The notes under the pieces are model-generated. The model worked only from the letters and a program-made list of their open reading frames with translations. It searched no databases and had not been told where the DNA came from. A program made the position numbers and the translations under genes. 64,000 nucleotides of DNA, from contig JADKFC010000013.1 in assembly GCA_016717655.1 (NCBI GenBank), positions 1 to 64,000 on the forward strand, given 5' to 3'. The first letter of the stretch is position 1; each line of letters starts with the position of its first letter. This DNA is from Saprospiraceae bacterium (GTDB lineage: Bacteria; Bacteroidota; Bacteroidia; Chitinophagales; Saprospiraceae). Shown here in pieces: positions 1-8,325 of the stretch.

Positions 1-2115
1 AATGGTGCTATTGAAAATAAATTTTGCGGTAAGGGTGTTTTCCAAAATAACGCGATCCCGCACACCCATAAAAATATCATCTGGTTCCAGGCCAGGTATG
101 AACTCCGCAGGTGCTACATAACCCGGATCCTTTTTGTATACAGAAAGTGAAACCGCCGGAATAAGGGAGAGTTTGTCATTGAACCTAAATCGGGGGCTCA
201 CATAGCCTACCAGCGTTTTTCTGCCTACTGCATCAAAATCACGGTAGGTCAATTTTACATCGAGTGCTACCGGCTTGCGATAATCGCTGGAAATAAATCC
301 GGATATTAGCCAGTTTTTGGGCCATGTAAGGAATCGACTGAAATCGGGGGTTCTGGGTTCAAAATAATCATAGGTTTCTACCGGTTCTAATCTGCCATCT
401 ATGCCGGCAGCAAACCTTGACTTCCACAGAAAAAAGGAACTGGCATTGATGGCAAAATCGGTAAACACATTGGGTTTGTACAAACGGGTGTAGGTGCTGT
501 TGAGCTTAAAATAGTATTGCTGCAACGAACCAATGTTGGGTGAGTACTGGGCGTATCCTCCATCGCCGGTAAAGAACCATTCATTGGGACTGTACAAAAA
601 GCCCATGTCATTGGGATTGTAGTTGTGCGATTCTAAACCATGGCCTGCAGCATAGGTCCAGTTGCCACCGTATTTACCTGCATTCAGGTGATAGGTATAG
701 CCCAGATCTGTTTCGTTTGCACTGTATTTTTGACTCACAACTGCATCTCCACTTACAGAATACAGCTGGCTTTTTGATTTGAGATTAAAAAAACCTCCTG
801 TAACATTGGCATCATAGTCATTGCCCATCCGCAGCACATTGGTATTGACAAAGGTGACGTAAGAATTGTTTTTTAGGTTTTGATCGATGACAAAAGTGTT
901 GTAATTGGTGAGGGGATTGGTCTTGATTTTACGGATCTGTCCAACGGCATCGGTTACTTCTGCATAACTTTCAGCCACCAGGGCATTAAAGGCACCCACC
1001 CCCGTGCCGGTTGTTGTACGCCCGGATACTTTGGTGGCATTAATAAGTTGTGTTGTCTCCGGATTGGAGGTTACTACCTCGCCTTCTCCGGCCTGATTGT
1101 AAACGTCAAAATAATGCAAGGGCCTGCCCCCAATTCTCCTGGAATAAAAAAGGTTTCCCTTGTTAAACAATTCTGTGCCCTCCGTAAAAAACTGGCGATT
1201 TTCAGCAAAAAACACCTCAAAGGGTCCCAGGTTGAGCACCTGTTTATCAGAAATTACCTGACCAAAATCGGGAATAAGGGTCATGTCAAGGGTAAAGGCA
1301 TCGTTGATACCATATTTGAGATCGAGGCCTGCTCTGGCTGCCAGATCTGAGGTAGTGGACAAACCACTTACCTTTGGGTTGTAGGTATTGAGGTAGGTAG
1401 ACAGGTAAGGGGTTAAAGAAAGTCGGATGGGAGTAATAATATTTTCTATGTGGGTAACCTTGCCACTTTGTTGCACCCATCCTGAAATAGCAGGGTCGAT
1501 GGGACTCCAGTAAGATACCTCTCTCAATCGCCTTATTTCTCTGCCAAATTGCACATTCCATTCCTGAACATCCTTGCTGGGAAAACGCAGTGATGAATAG
1601 GGAATGCGTATTTCCGCGGTCCACCCCAGGCTGTCGGTGGTCACCTTTGAATCCCAAATGGCATTCCAGTTGAGGTCGTCTTTGTGATTCGAAACGATGG
1701 CCTCCAATTGAACACCGGAGGCGGTGAGATAAAATTTAAAGCCATTGAGCCCGCTTTGATAGGTATCAAAAAAGACCCTGAAATTATCGGCATTGCCAAT
1801 CTGATCGCGAAGAGATAATTCTTTTAATATCTTGCCCGGCTCATCATCGTACATTCTGGCGCCGATGTAAACAGCGTTGTCATCGTATAAAAAAATTACT
1901 GACGTTTTATAGGTAGCTTGAGCGCCAGGCACAGGTTCTGTAACAATAAAATCTGTGGCCGTTTCGGTATTATGCCATACTTTCTCCAACAACGAACCAT
2001 CGATCCTGATCTCTTCTTGAATGCGGTGTGCCTTTAATTTTCTGTCAGGATTTATGCCGAAAGAATAGGAAGAATAAAAAAATAGTATCAGCAGCAAAGC
2101 TGTATTTTGCCTCAT
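1..2115 (-). CDS. DUF5916 outer-membrane protein with N-terminal CBM9-like domain (partial, 3' end outside window)
   Basis: My translation from the ATG at 2115 stays open for all 705 codons to the left edge, so the gene continues beyond the window and the stop is not seen. The protein starts with a signal peptide (MRQNTALLLILFFYSSYSFG). Residues about 28-215 look like a carbohydrate-binding-module-9-type beta sandwich (IRIDGSLLEKVWHN, then YIGARMYDDEP, WTAEIRIPYSSLRFP and WNVQFGREIRR). The rest is rich in alternating aromatic strands (FFAENRQFFTEGTELF, YSRRIGG) as in the DUF5916 family, which probably forms an outer-membrane barrel. Family members are common in Bacteroidota and have no established biochemical role; carbohydrate contact is suggested only by the CBM9 fold. 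The gene is divergent from the TonB receptor at 2449. I am confident of the family and not of any function. Confidence 0.85.
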   Translation of the reverse strand, partial: MRQNTALLLILFFYSSYSFGINPDRKLKAHRIQEEIRIDGSLLEKVWHNTETATDFIVTEPVPGAQATYKTSVIFLYDDNAVYIGARMYDDEPGKILKELSLRDQIGNADNFRVFFDTYQSGLNGFKFYLTASGVQLEAIVSNHKDDLNWNAIWDSKVTTDSLGWTAEIRIPYSSLRFPSKDVQEWNVQFGREIRRLREVSYWSPIDPAISGWVQQSGKVTHIENIITPIRLSLTPYLSTYLNTYNPKVSGLSTTSDLAARAGLDLKYGINDAFTLDMTLIPDFGQVISDKQVLNLGPFEVFFAENRQFFTEGTELFNKGNLFYSRRIGGRPLHYFDVYNQAGEGEVVTSNPETTQLINATKVSGRTTTGTGVGAFNALVAESYAEVTDAVGQIRKIKTNPLTNYNTFVIDQNLKNNSYVTFVNTNVLRMGNDYDANVTGGFFNLKSKSQLYSVSGDAVVSQKYSANETDLGYTYHLNAGKYGGNWTYAAGHGLESHNYNPNDMGFLYSPNEWFFTGDGGYAQYSPNIGSLQQYYFKLNSTYTRLYKPNVFTDFAINASSFFLWKSRFAAGIDGRLEPVETYDYFEPRTPDFSRFLTWPKNWLISGFISSDYRKPVALDVKLTYRDFDAVGRKTLVGYVSPRFRFNDKLSLIPAVSLSVYKKDPGYVAPAEFIPGLEPDDIFMGVRDRVILENTLTAKFIFNSTI

Positions 2116-2448
2116 CAGGGTATAGATAAGCTGTAAAAATACACGATTTATTGGCAGAAAGCATGGCTTTATTACAAATTCCCTTTTTTGTGGAACTACC
2201 CAACTTAATACCCTCAAAATGTCCTCCCTATTATTTCAGGAAATTATAAAAATAGGGGCCTGGTTCTTATTTATGTCGGCAAATGGCATTGTACTTTATA
2301 TTTCCATCAAATTCTATTTTAGATTTTAATGTCAACCATTGCTACTAGATATCAATAATTTACCCATGCAAGAAAGAATCTCCCTTTTGAAATTAAAAAA
2401 TTAAATCCAAATCCGACTTTACAGCCGTATAAGATTAAAAAGACGACC
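2116..2448. other. Divergent intergenic region without a gene
   Basis: This AT-rich stretch of 333 bases separates the divergent DUF5916 and TonB-receptor genes and must hold both promoters. I could not pick a convincing Bacteroidota-type pair (TTG about 19 bases before TAnnTTTG) for either side, and I see no hairpin or RNA gene. Confidence 0.5.
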
Positions 2449-4692
2449 ATGATTAAAACGTTTACACTGTTTTTGTTAAGTTTTATATTTCACCAGGTAA
2501 CACTGGCCACGGAGGTAAATTTTAGGGTAATCAATAAAAAAAATCAGCTCCAAATTGAAGATGTTTGGGTTTTACATACCAACAGCGGAGACCTAAAATT
2601 TTCAAATATAGAAGGCCAGGTTCGCTTTGATGGCTTACTATCGGGCATATCCACTTTTCAATTTAGCGCTATTGGCTTCGAAACCAAATTGGTGAGCATA
2701 AGCTTGCCCGCAGAGACTTCCCTTGTTGATATCGTTTTAGAGGAAACCATGGTGGCAATTGAAGAAATCGTTGTTGAAGGCAATGCCTTGCACAAAAAAA
2801 ACATCATTGGCAAGTTAGACATTGGACTTAGGCCTACTCAAAACAGTCAGGAAATTCTGAGGATGGTGCCAGGGCTTTTTATTGGCCAACATGCAGGTGG
2901 TGGAAAAGCGGAACAAATCTTCCTGAGAGGCTTTGATGTTGATCACGGCACCGATGTCCAACTTACGGTTGATGATATGCCGGTAAATATGGTTTCTCAT
3001 GCCCATGGTCAGGGCTATGCAGATCTCCACTTTGTAATTCCTGAACTCGTAGATAAAGTTGATTTCAACAAGGGCCCCTATCTTGCAGAAAAGGGAAATT
3101 TCACCACCGCTGGATGGGTAAACTTAAAAACGAAAAACGCACTTGATGAAAATATCATCAAAGCCGAAGTTGGTCAATATGACTTATATCGGCTTTACGG
3201 AGGATTAAATCTGCTTTCACCTGGTTCAGCGGATCATCATCGGTCGGCATACATCGCTTCAGAATATAAATTTAGCAATGGATTTTTTGAAGCACCTCAA
3301 CAGTTTAATATGTTCAACATTACCGGGAAATACATAGGAGAATTGGGTCGAAACAATACACTTCAAATTGGTCTTAGTCATTTTTCTTCTCAATGGAATC
3401 ATTCCGGACAAATACCCAACCGGGCTGTTGAAAACGGCACAATAGGATTTTTTGGATCCATTGATCCAACTGAGGGTGGTAAAACCTCTAGGTCAAGCCT
3501 TACTTTTCAAACGCTCACACCACTTCAAAAAGGGTTGATAAAAAATCAAATTTATTGGGTCGATTATAACTTTGAGTTGTATTCCAATTTCACATTTTTT
3601 CTCGAAGATTCCATTAATGGAGATCAAATTCGGCAAAAAGAAAGGAGAAATTTGATGGGATATAATGGCAGTATGCAGTCCAATCATACATTAGGTGGTT
3701 TTGATGGAGAGTTTCACACAGGGATTCAATTTAGATATGATTTTTCAAAAGACAACGAGCTGGCTAAAACTACAAATCGATCGGAGACCAGGAATCAACT
3801 GCAATACGGAAATATTAGAGAAGCCAACCTAGCTGTATTTATAGCAGAACAAGTGACCCTTTCCAAAAAATGGAATGTAGAACTTGGACTTAGACTAGAG
3901 AAATTTTTCAACACATATCAGGATTATCTAGACCATGGTGTCACCTCAAAGGCTTCCTCGTTTAACGTCTATCCCAAATGCAGTGCTTTTTACCAGGCAA
4001 ATAAAAATATGCAATTGTATTGGAAATTGGGTAAGGGCTTCCATTCCAATGACACCCGGGTGGTAGTTTTGCAGAAAGGAAAAATGATTGCACCCGCTGC
4101 CTATGGTTCTGACTTAGGAATGATCTGGAAACCCGGTAAACGGATGATGATTCAACCCGCTATTTGGTATCTGTGGATGGACCAGGAATTTGTTTATGTT
4201 GGTGATGCCGGCATCGTAGAAACCAGTGGTCGCTCACAGCGCTTAGGTATTGATCTGTCTGCCCGGTATCAGCTTGCTAAAAATTGGTTTGCCGATCTTG
4301 ATCTCAATTTAGCCAATGCCAGGGCCATAGCAAACGGCAGCCAGGAATTTATTCCTCTTGCCCCTGTTTTCACTTCCGTCGGCGGGCTGAATTATCAAAA
4401 TTCAAAAGGCTTATCAGGAAGCATACGATTCAGATACATGGGAGACCGCCCTGCCAATGAAACCAATGATGTCATTGCTGAAGGTTATACCGTTTTTGAT
4501 CTTCAATTTTCCTATCGCATTGGTAAAATAATTATAGGCACCCAAATCAACAATCTTTTTAATACACGGTGGAAAGAGACACAATTCAATACTATGAGTA
4601 GGCTTCGAGAGGAGGCCAGGGGCGTTGAAGAAATTCACTTTACACCAGGCAGTCCATTTTATTTCAGATTGAGCCTCTCTATGGCATTGTAA
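2449..4692 (+). CDS. TonB-dependent receptor with carboxypeptidase-regulatory-like N-terminal domain
   Basis: This is an outer-membrane transporter of 747 aa, a normal length for the family. A signal peptide (MIKTFTLFLLSFIFHQVTLA) is followed by a carboxypeptidase-regulatory-like domain (about residues 22-110). The plug follows at about 115-240 (QEILRMVPGLFIGQHAGGG, IFLRGFDVDHGTDVQLTVDD, VDKVDFNKGPY). The rest is a 22-strand-type barrel ending in FRLSLSMAL. The plug is unusually rich in His (SHAHGQGYADLH), which may bear on a metal or metallo-ligand substrate; that is speculation. The gene leads a same-strand set with a TPR protein and two DUF4331 proteins that ends at the terminator at 11331. 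The 613-base gap before the TPR gene means it may have its own transcript. No periplasmic or inner-membrane partner transporter is next to it, so the substrate is unknown. Confidence 0.93.
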   Translation: MIKTFTLFLLSFIFHQVTLATEVNFRVINKKNQLQIEDVWVLHTNSGDLKFSNIEGQVRFDGLLSGISTFQFSAIGFETKLVSISLPAETSLVDIVLEETMVAIEEIVVEGNALHKKNIIGKLDIGLRPTQNSQEILRMVPGLFIGQHAGGGKAEQIFLRGFDVDHGTDVQLTVDDMPVNMVSHAHGQGYADLHFVIPELVDKVDFNKGPYLAEKGNFTTAGWVNLKTKNALDENIIKAEVGQYDLYRLYGGLNLLSPGSADHHRSAYIASEYKFSNGFFEAPQQFNMFNITGKYIGELGRNNTLQIGLSHFSSQWNHSGQIPNRAVENGTIGFFGSIDPTEGGKTSRSSLTFQTLTPLQKGLIKNQIYWVDYNFELYSNFTFFLEDSINGDQIRQKERRNLMGYNGSMQSNHTLGGFDGEFHTGIQFRYDFSKDNELAKTTNRSETRNQLQYGNIREANLAVFIAEQVTLSKKWNVELGLRLEKFFNTYQDYLDHGVTSKASSFNVYPKCSAFYQANKNMQLYWKLGKGFHSNDTRVVVLQKGKMIAPAAYGSDLGMIWKPGKRMMIQPAIWYLWMDQEFVYVGDAGIVETSGRSQRLGIDLSARYQLAKNWFADLDLNLANARAIANGSQEFIPLAPVFTSVGGLNYQNSKGLSGSIRFRYMGDRPANETNDVIAEGYTVFDLQFSYRIGKIIIGTQINNLFNTRWKETQFNTMSRLREEARGVEEIHFTPGSPFYFRLSLSMAL

Positions 4693-5305
4693 TATTCGTG
4701 TTTATTTTATTTCTTCATGGTCATTAAAAGTAAAAGATATGTTTTCCCACTAATGGTGCACCCTTTGCAGAAAATGATAACACTAAGACACATTTAAGTG
4801 CAGATATGATAATACCTGAATAAGCCAATAGATTTCCCAGTCCGCCTTCAGAATTTGGAAAGCTAGGGTTACAGGCATAGGAGTAAAAGATAAAAGCATC
4901 ATTTCATTCATTTATAAATGAAATGTTAACCTAGCATATTGGGTGTTTACTATTATAGCTCAATAATAAATCTTTTTCCCATCCAAGTGCACTCTTTTTC
5001 ATCCAATGCTTTCATACAAATCAGCTTTAACTCCTTCATTGCAGAGCGAAAAACATCAAGAGTTCCCGCAGCGTAATGGCATCGGATTTTAATGTACAAA
5101 AGATGGAACGGCATTGCAATAAGCTGATAATCCAAGTTGGATTTTTAGAACGCACATCCTTGAAATCACCTTGTAAACCATTGATATTCTAGCATTACTG
5201 AGAAGTGCAAAATATTTTTTTTAAAATAATTGCAGAAAAATCAATCCAACATCTTGTTTGCTCACGTACATAAACGAAACACACATTCTCAAATCAAAAG
5301 TATTT
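4693..5305. other. Long intergenic region, no supported gene
   Basis: This gap holds a 9-bp inverted repeat at 4900-4925 (CATTTCATT / AATGAAATG) without a following T tract, so it is not a convincing terminator. A 60-codon open frame on the minus strand (4953-5135, TTG start) matches no family I recognise. The gap is large for a set of genes that otherwise looks co-directional. It may hold the promoter for the TPR-DUF4331 genes or the remains of a lost gene. Confidence 0.45.
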
Positions 5306-6538
5306 ATGATGAAAACAAATTTTACTTACAGGTTTTACTCGCTAGGCGCGGGTGTGATTCTATTGCTGATTTTTTCAGCGTTTTGGATCAATAACAAACA
5401 AACAAAAAACGAATTTGCCGTTCCCGAATTATTGGATCGCAACGAACGCATAACCATGGGTAAGGAATGGGATCAGGTACAAAGTAAATATGTGAGCCTG
5501 CGAAATCAATTGCTAACCAACTCCAATGACCACAAAGCTGCAACTTCGATGGCGTATTTGTTTATTAAGGAGGCAAGAATAACCGGTGAGCATGGTCATT
5601 ATTATCCTGCTGCTCAATCCATGCTGAATCACATTCTTGAAAGCAAGGATCTTGACAATGAAAATCGATTCAATGCCCTTGTCACAAAAGCGGGCGTGCA
5701 ATTGTCGCTGCATGATTTCCAAACTGCCCTTCATACGGCAGAGGAGGCAATTTTGCTCAATCCATACAATTCTCAGATTTATGGTGTGCTGGTTGACTGT
5801 CACATCGAATTGGGTAATTACAAAGAAGCTGTGGCCGTAGCTGATAAAATGATGGCCATCAGACCTGACCTGCGATCTTATTCGCGAGTTTCCTATTTGA
5901 GGGAAATTTTTGGTGACATACCAGGGGCAAGAGAAGCCATGCTCATGGCCATACAGGCAGGATATCCCGGCCAGGAAGAAACGGCCTGGGCCATGCACAC
6001 CTATGCAGAAATGCTTATGCGATATGGCATGGATAAAGAAGCAGAAGTTGTATATAAAACGCTGCTACAAGAGCGACCCGATTATCCTTTTGCCATAGCC
6101 GGATTGGGAAAATTAGCGCTTAAAAGAAATGAATTTAACGAAGCTGTACTTAAATTAAAAGATGCCATAAATATCATTCCTGAAGTAGACTTCTATGTAA
6201 CACTGGCCGAGTTGTATAAAAGCCAAAAAAATGAAGAAGCTTTAGAAAAATTAAAAGCAGAAATTCTAACGATGCTGCAGGACGATTCGGCATCTGGTCA
6301 CAACATGGACCTGGAATATGCTCATGTTTACAACGACCTGTTTGATGATACTGCTAAAGCCATTGTCTATGCAAAAAAAGAATATCAAAAGAGGCCCCTG
6401 AATATCGATGTCAATAGAACGCTGGCCCTATTGGAATTGGAAAATAATGACAAAGAAAAGGCAATATCCTACTATAAAACAGCTTCATCAACCCACTCAA
6501 GGCATCCTGAGTTGGAAACAATTAAAACCAAAATTTAA
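5306..6538 (+). CDS. Membrane-anchored tetratricopeptide-repeat protein
   Basis: I chose the ATG at 5306 (MMKTNFTYRFYS) over an upstream ATG at 5258 because it puts the single hydrophobic segment (SLGAGVILLLIFSAFWI) at the N terminus, giving 410 aa. The segment has no clear signal-peptidase site, so it could be an uncleaved anchor facing the periplasm. From about residue 70 onward the protein is helical with TPR-like units, for example ALVTKAGVQLSLHDFQTALH, YGVLVDCHIELGNYKEAVAVA and FAIAGLGKLALKRNEFNEAV. TPR proteins act as scaffolds. The gene ends 27 bases before the first DUF4331 gene, so the three downstream genes are probably co-transcribed. A structural role for secreted DUF4331 partners is inference from position. 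Confidence 0.85.
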   Translation: MMKTNFTYRFYSLGAGVILLLIFSAFWINNKQTKNEFAVPELLDRNERITMGKEWDQVQSKYVSLRNQLLTNSNDHKAATSMAYLFIKEARITGEHGHYYPAAQSMLNHILESKDLDNENRFNALVTKAGVQLSLHDFQTALHTAEEAILLNPYNSQIYGVLVDCHIELGNYKEAVAVADKMMAIRPDLRSYSRVSYLREIFGDIPGAREAMLMAIQAGYPGQEETAWAMHTYAEMLMRYGMDKEAEVVYKTLLQERPDYPFAIAGLGKLALKRNEFNEAVLKLKDAINIIPEVDFYVTLAELYKSQKNEEALEKLKAEILTMLQDDSASGHNMDLEYAHVYNDLFDDTAKAIVYAKKEYQKRPLNIDVNRTLALLELENNDKEKAISYYKTASSTHSRHPELETIKTKI

Positions 6539-6565
6539 CACTTCAACCATTAAAATCATTTTATC

Positions 6566-8305
6566 ATGAAAGAAAATTTATTTTCAAGTTTCAGGGTCAA
6601 AATCACAGCCATCTGTGTTTTGTCCTTTCTGTACCAAGGCCTTGGTTTGGCCTCTTCGCACCGGGAGGCTCCACTGATTGCCAACGATCCACTGGCGGAT
6701 AACACGGATCTATATGCATTCAGAAGTCCCGACAATCCCAATACGATAACAATCATTGCCAATTACATTCCGGCACAATTGCCCTTTGGAGGACCTAACT
6801 ATTATAGCTTCGGCAAGGATGTGAGATATGAAATTCACATTGACAATGATGCTTCCAAACCTGGGGATGAGATCGTATATCGATTTACTTTTTATACGCT
6901 TAACGAAGACCCCACCACTTTTTTCAACATCAGGCTGGGTAAACAAAATCTCAAAGTTAGTTACAACCTTGAGAGAAGTATGAACGGAGGTGCAAGTTTT
7001 GAAACCATTGTAAATGGAGGCATTGTACCACCACCCAATATAGGGCCCAGATCTATTGATTCAAATTTGGGCCTTGGTAAATCCTATGGCCAGTTATTCA
7101 ATGAAGGTATTTTTCAGGCAACAACAGGAGAAAAAGTTTTTGCCGGTCCGGTAGATGATCCCTTCTACGTAGATTTGGGAGGTATTTTTGACCTTGGCAA
7201 TGCTCCCCGTCAGGATGGCCCTCCACGCGATGGACTATCAGGAACTAATGTTCACAGCCTTGTGCTTCAAATTCCAATCAATACCCTTCTTAAGGCCGGT
7301 GCTCCAAGTGTGCCTGCCAACATATTGGATAGCGACTATGTTATTGGTGTGTGGGCTTCGGCTAGTAGGAGGGCAGTTTCCACGCTTAAAAAAGACGGAC
7401 AATATGATACCAGTGGCGACTGGGTGCAGGTATCCCGCATAGGCATGCCTCTGACCAATGAGGCGGTAATTCCTATCGGTTACAAAGATTTATGGAACAG
7501 AATGACACCTTACCAGGAATTTGCGGATACCCTCTTTGATCCATTTTTTTACAATCCGGAATTAGCACTTTACATGGATGACGATTTATTTGGAGGTGCA
7601 GTACCTTCGTTTTCTGCTCTACGGATTCAGAAAAAATCACTGGGTGCCTTTGACTTTACCAACGGTGCTGATGGCTTGTACGGTTTAAAAGGAAATCCAG
7701 CGCTGGCCGGAACCGCACTTGATGATGCCGTTTTTGGAACTCTTCTTTTGCCTGGTCCCGGAAAACCAAGATCTGTTGACCTCTGGCCGGCCTTTCATAC
7801 CGGTGTGCCCAATGTTATTCCTTATCAGCTGGCAACCGGAAAAAATGGCAACCCATTGGCCGCAGGAAAACCTTTTGTCAACAATTTTCTTCCCAATGGA
7901 GGTGATATGTTGAGGTTGAACATGGCGGTGCCTCCAACCCCAAGAAACGATGCCAATTTTAGCTCACTTGGATTGATACAGGCTGCTGTCTTGGGCCTTA
8001 CTGCTGCACCTTATAATACAAACACCAACATTGAATTTATACCCAACATGGATGGCTTCCCCAATGGCAGAAGGCTGGAGGACGATGTAACCACGATTGA
8101 ATTGCAGGCTGTTGGTGGTGCTGTATTGGCTGCCGTTGGTCTTTGGTACGATGACTTCTTACCCGGTACATCATCAAGTCCTGTAACCCAGGATCTGTTG
8201 GATGTGATCACTTTTAGAACCGGTGTGAATGCCAATGATGCCAAATTTAACGCTTCATTTCCTTATCTGGCCATGCCCTGGAGAGGTACTATGGCATCTA
8301 AATAA
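6566..8305 (+). CDS. DUF4331 protein A, secreted, no T9SS domain
   Basis: This protein has 579 aa with a signal peptide ending near LASSHREAP. SSHREAPLIANDPLADNTDLYAF is the conserved N-terminal signature of DUF4331, a domain found in Bacteroidota and Actinobacteria with no assigned activity. DUF4331 seems to fill the whole mature protein. It is a tandem paralogue of the next gene: the first 300 mature residues differ at roughly a quarter of positions, while residues about 325-530 are almost identical (LALYMDDDLFGGAVPSF through VLAAVGLWYDD). Unlike its neighbour it stops soon after the shared part (FPYLAMPWRGTMASK) and has no C-terminal sorting domain, so it may stay periplasmic or leave by another route. 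The next gene starts 20 bases downstream. Confidence 0.88.
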   Translation: MKENLFSSFRVKITAICVLSFLYQGLGLASSHREAPLIANDPLADNTDLYAFRSPDNPNTITIIANYIPAQLPFGGPNYYSFGKDVRYEIHIDNDASKPGDEIVYRFTFYTLNEDPTTFFNIRLGKQNLKVSYNLERSMNGGASFETIVNGGIVPPPNIGPRSIDSNLGLGKSYGQLFNEGIFQATTGEKVFAGPVDDPFYVDLGGIFDLGNAPRQDGPPRDGLSGTNVHSLVLQIPINTLLKAGAPSVPANILDSDYVIGVWASASRRAVSTLKKDGQYDTSGDWVQVSRIGMPLTNEAVIPIGYKDLWNRMTPYQEFADTLFDPFFYNPELALYMDDDLFGGAVPSFSALRIQKKSLGAFDFTNGADGLYGLKGNPALAGTALDDAVFGTLLLPGPGKPRSVDLWPAFHTGVPNVIPYQLATGKNGNPLAAGKPFVNNFLPNGGDMLRLNMAVPPTPRNDANFSSLGLIQAAVLGLTAAPYNTNTNIEFIPNMDGFPNGRRLEDDVTTIELQAVGGAVLAAVGLWYDDFLPGTSSSPVTQDLLDVITFRTGVNANDAKFNASFPYLAMPWRGTMASK

Positions 8306-8325
8306 CTTATCAAATACACTTTATC

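Noticed and set aside
880..1350. 156-codon plus-strand open frame
   Set aside because: It is antisense to the DUF5916 gene, which reads through this region without a stop and has clear family signatures.
4900..4925. Hairpin as terminator of the TonB receptor gene
   Set aside because: The stem is all A/T-rich, lies about 200 bases from the stop and has no T tract on the plus strand.
4953..5135. 60-codon open frame on the minus strand in the gap after the TonB receptor
   Set aside because: It begins with TTG, has no recognisable family and no clear promoter; chance length for this composition.
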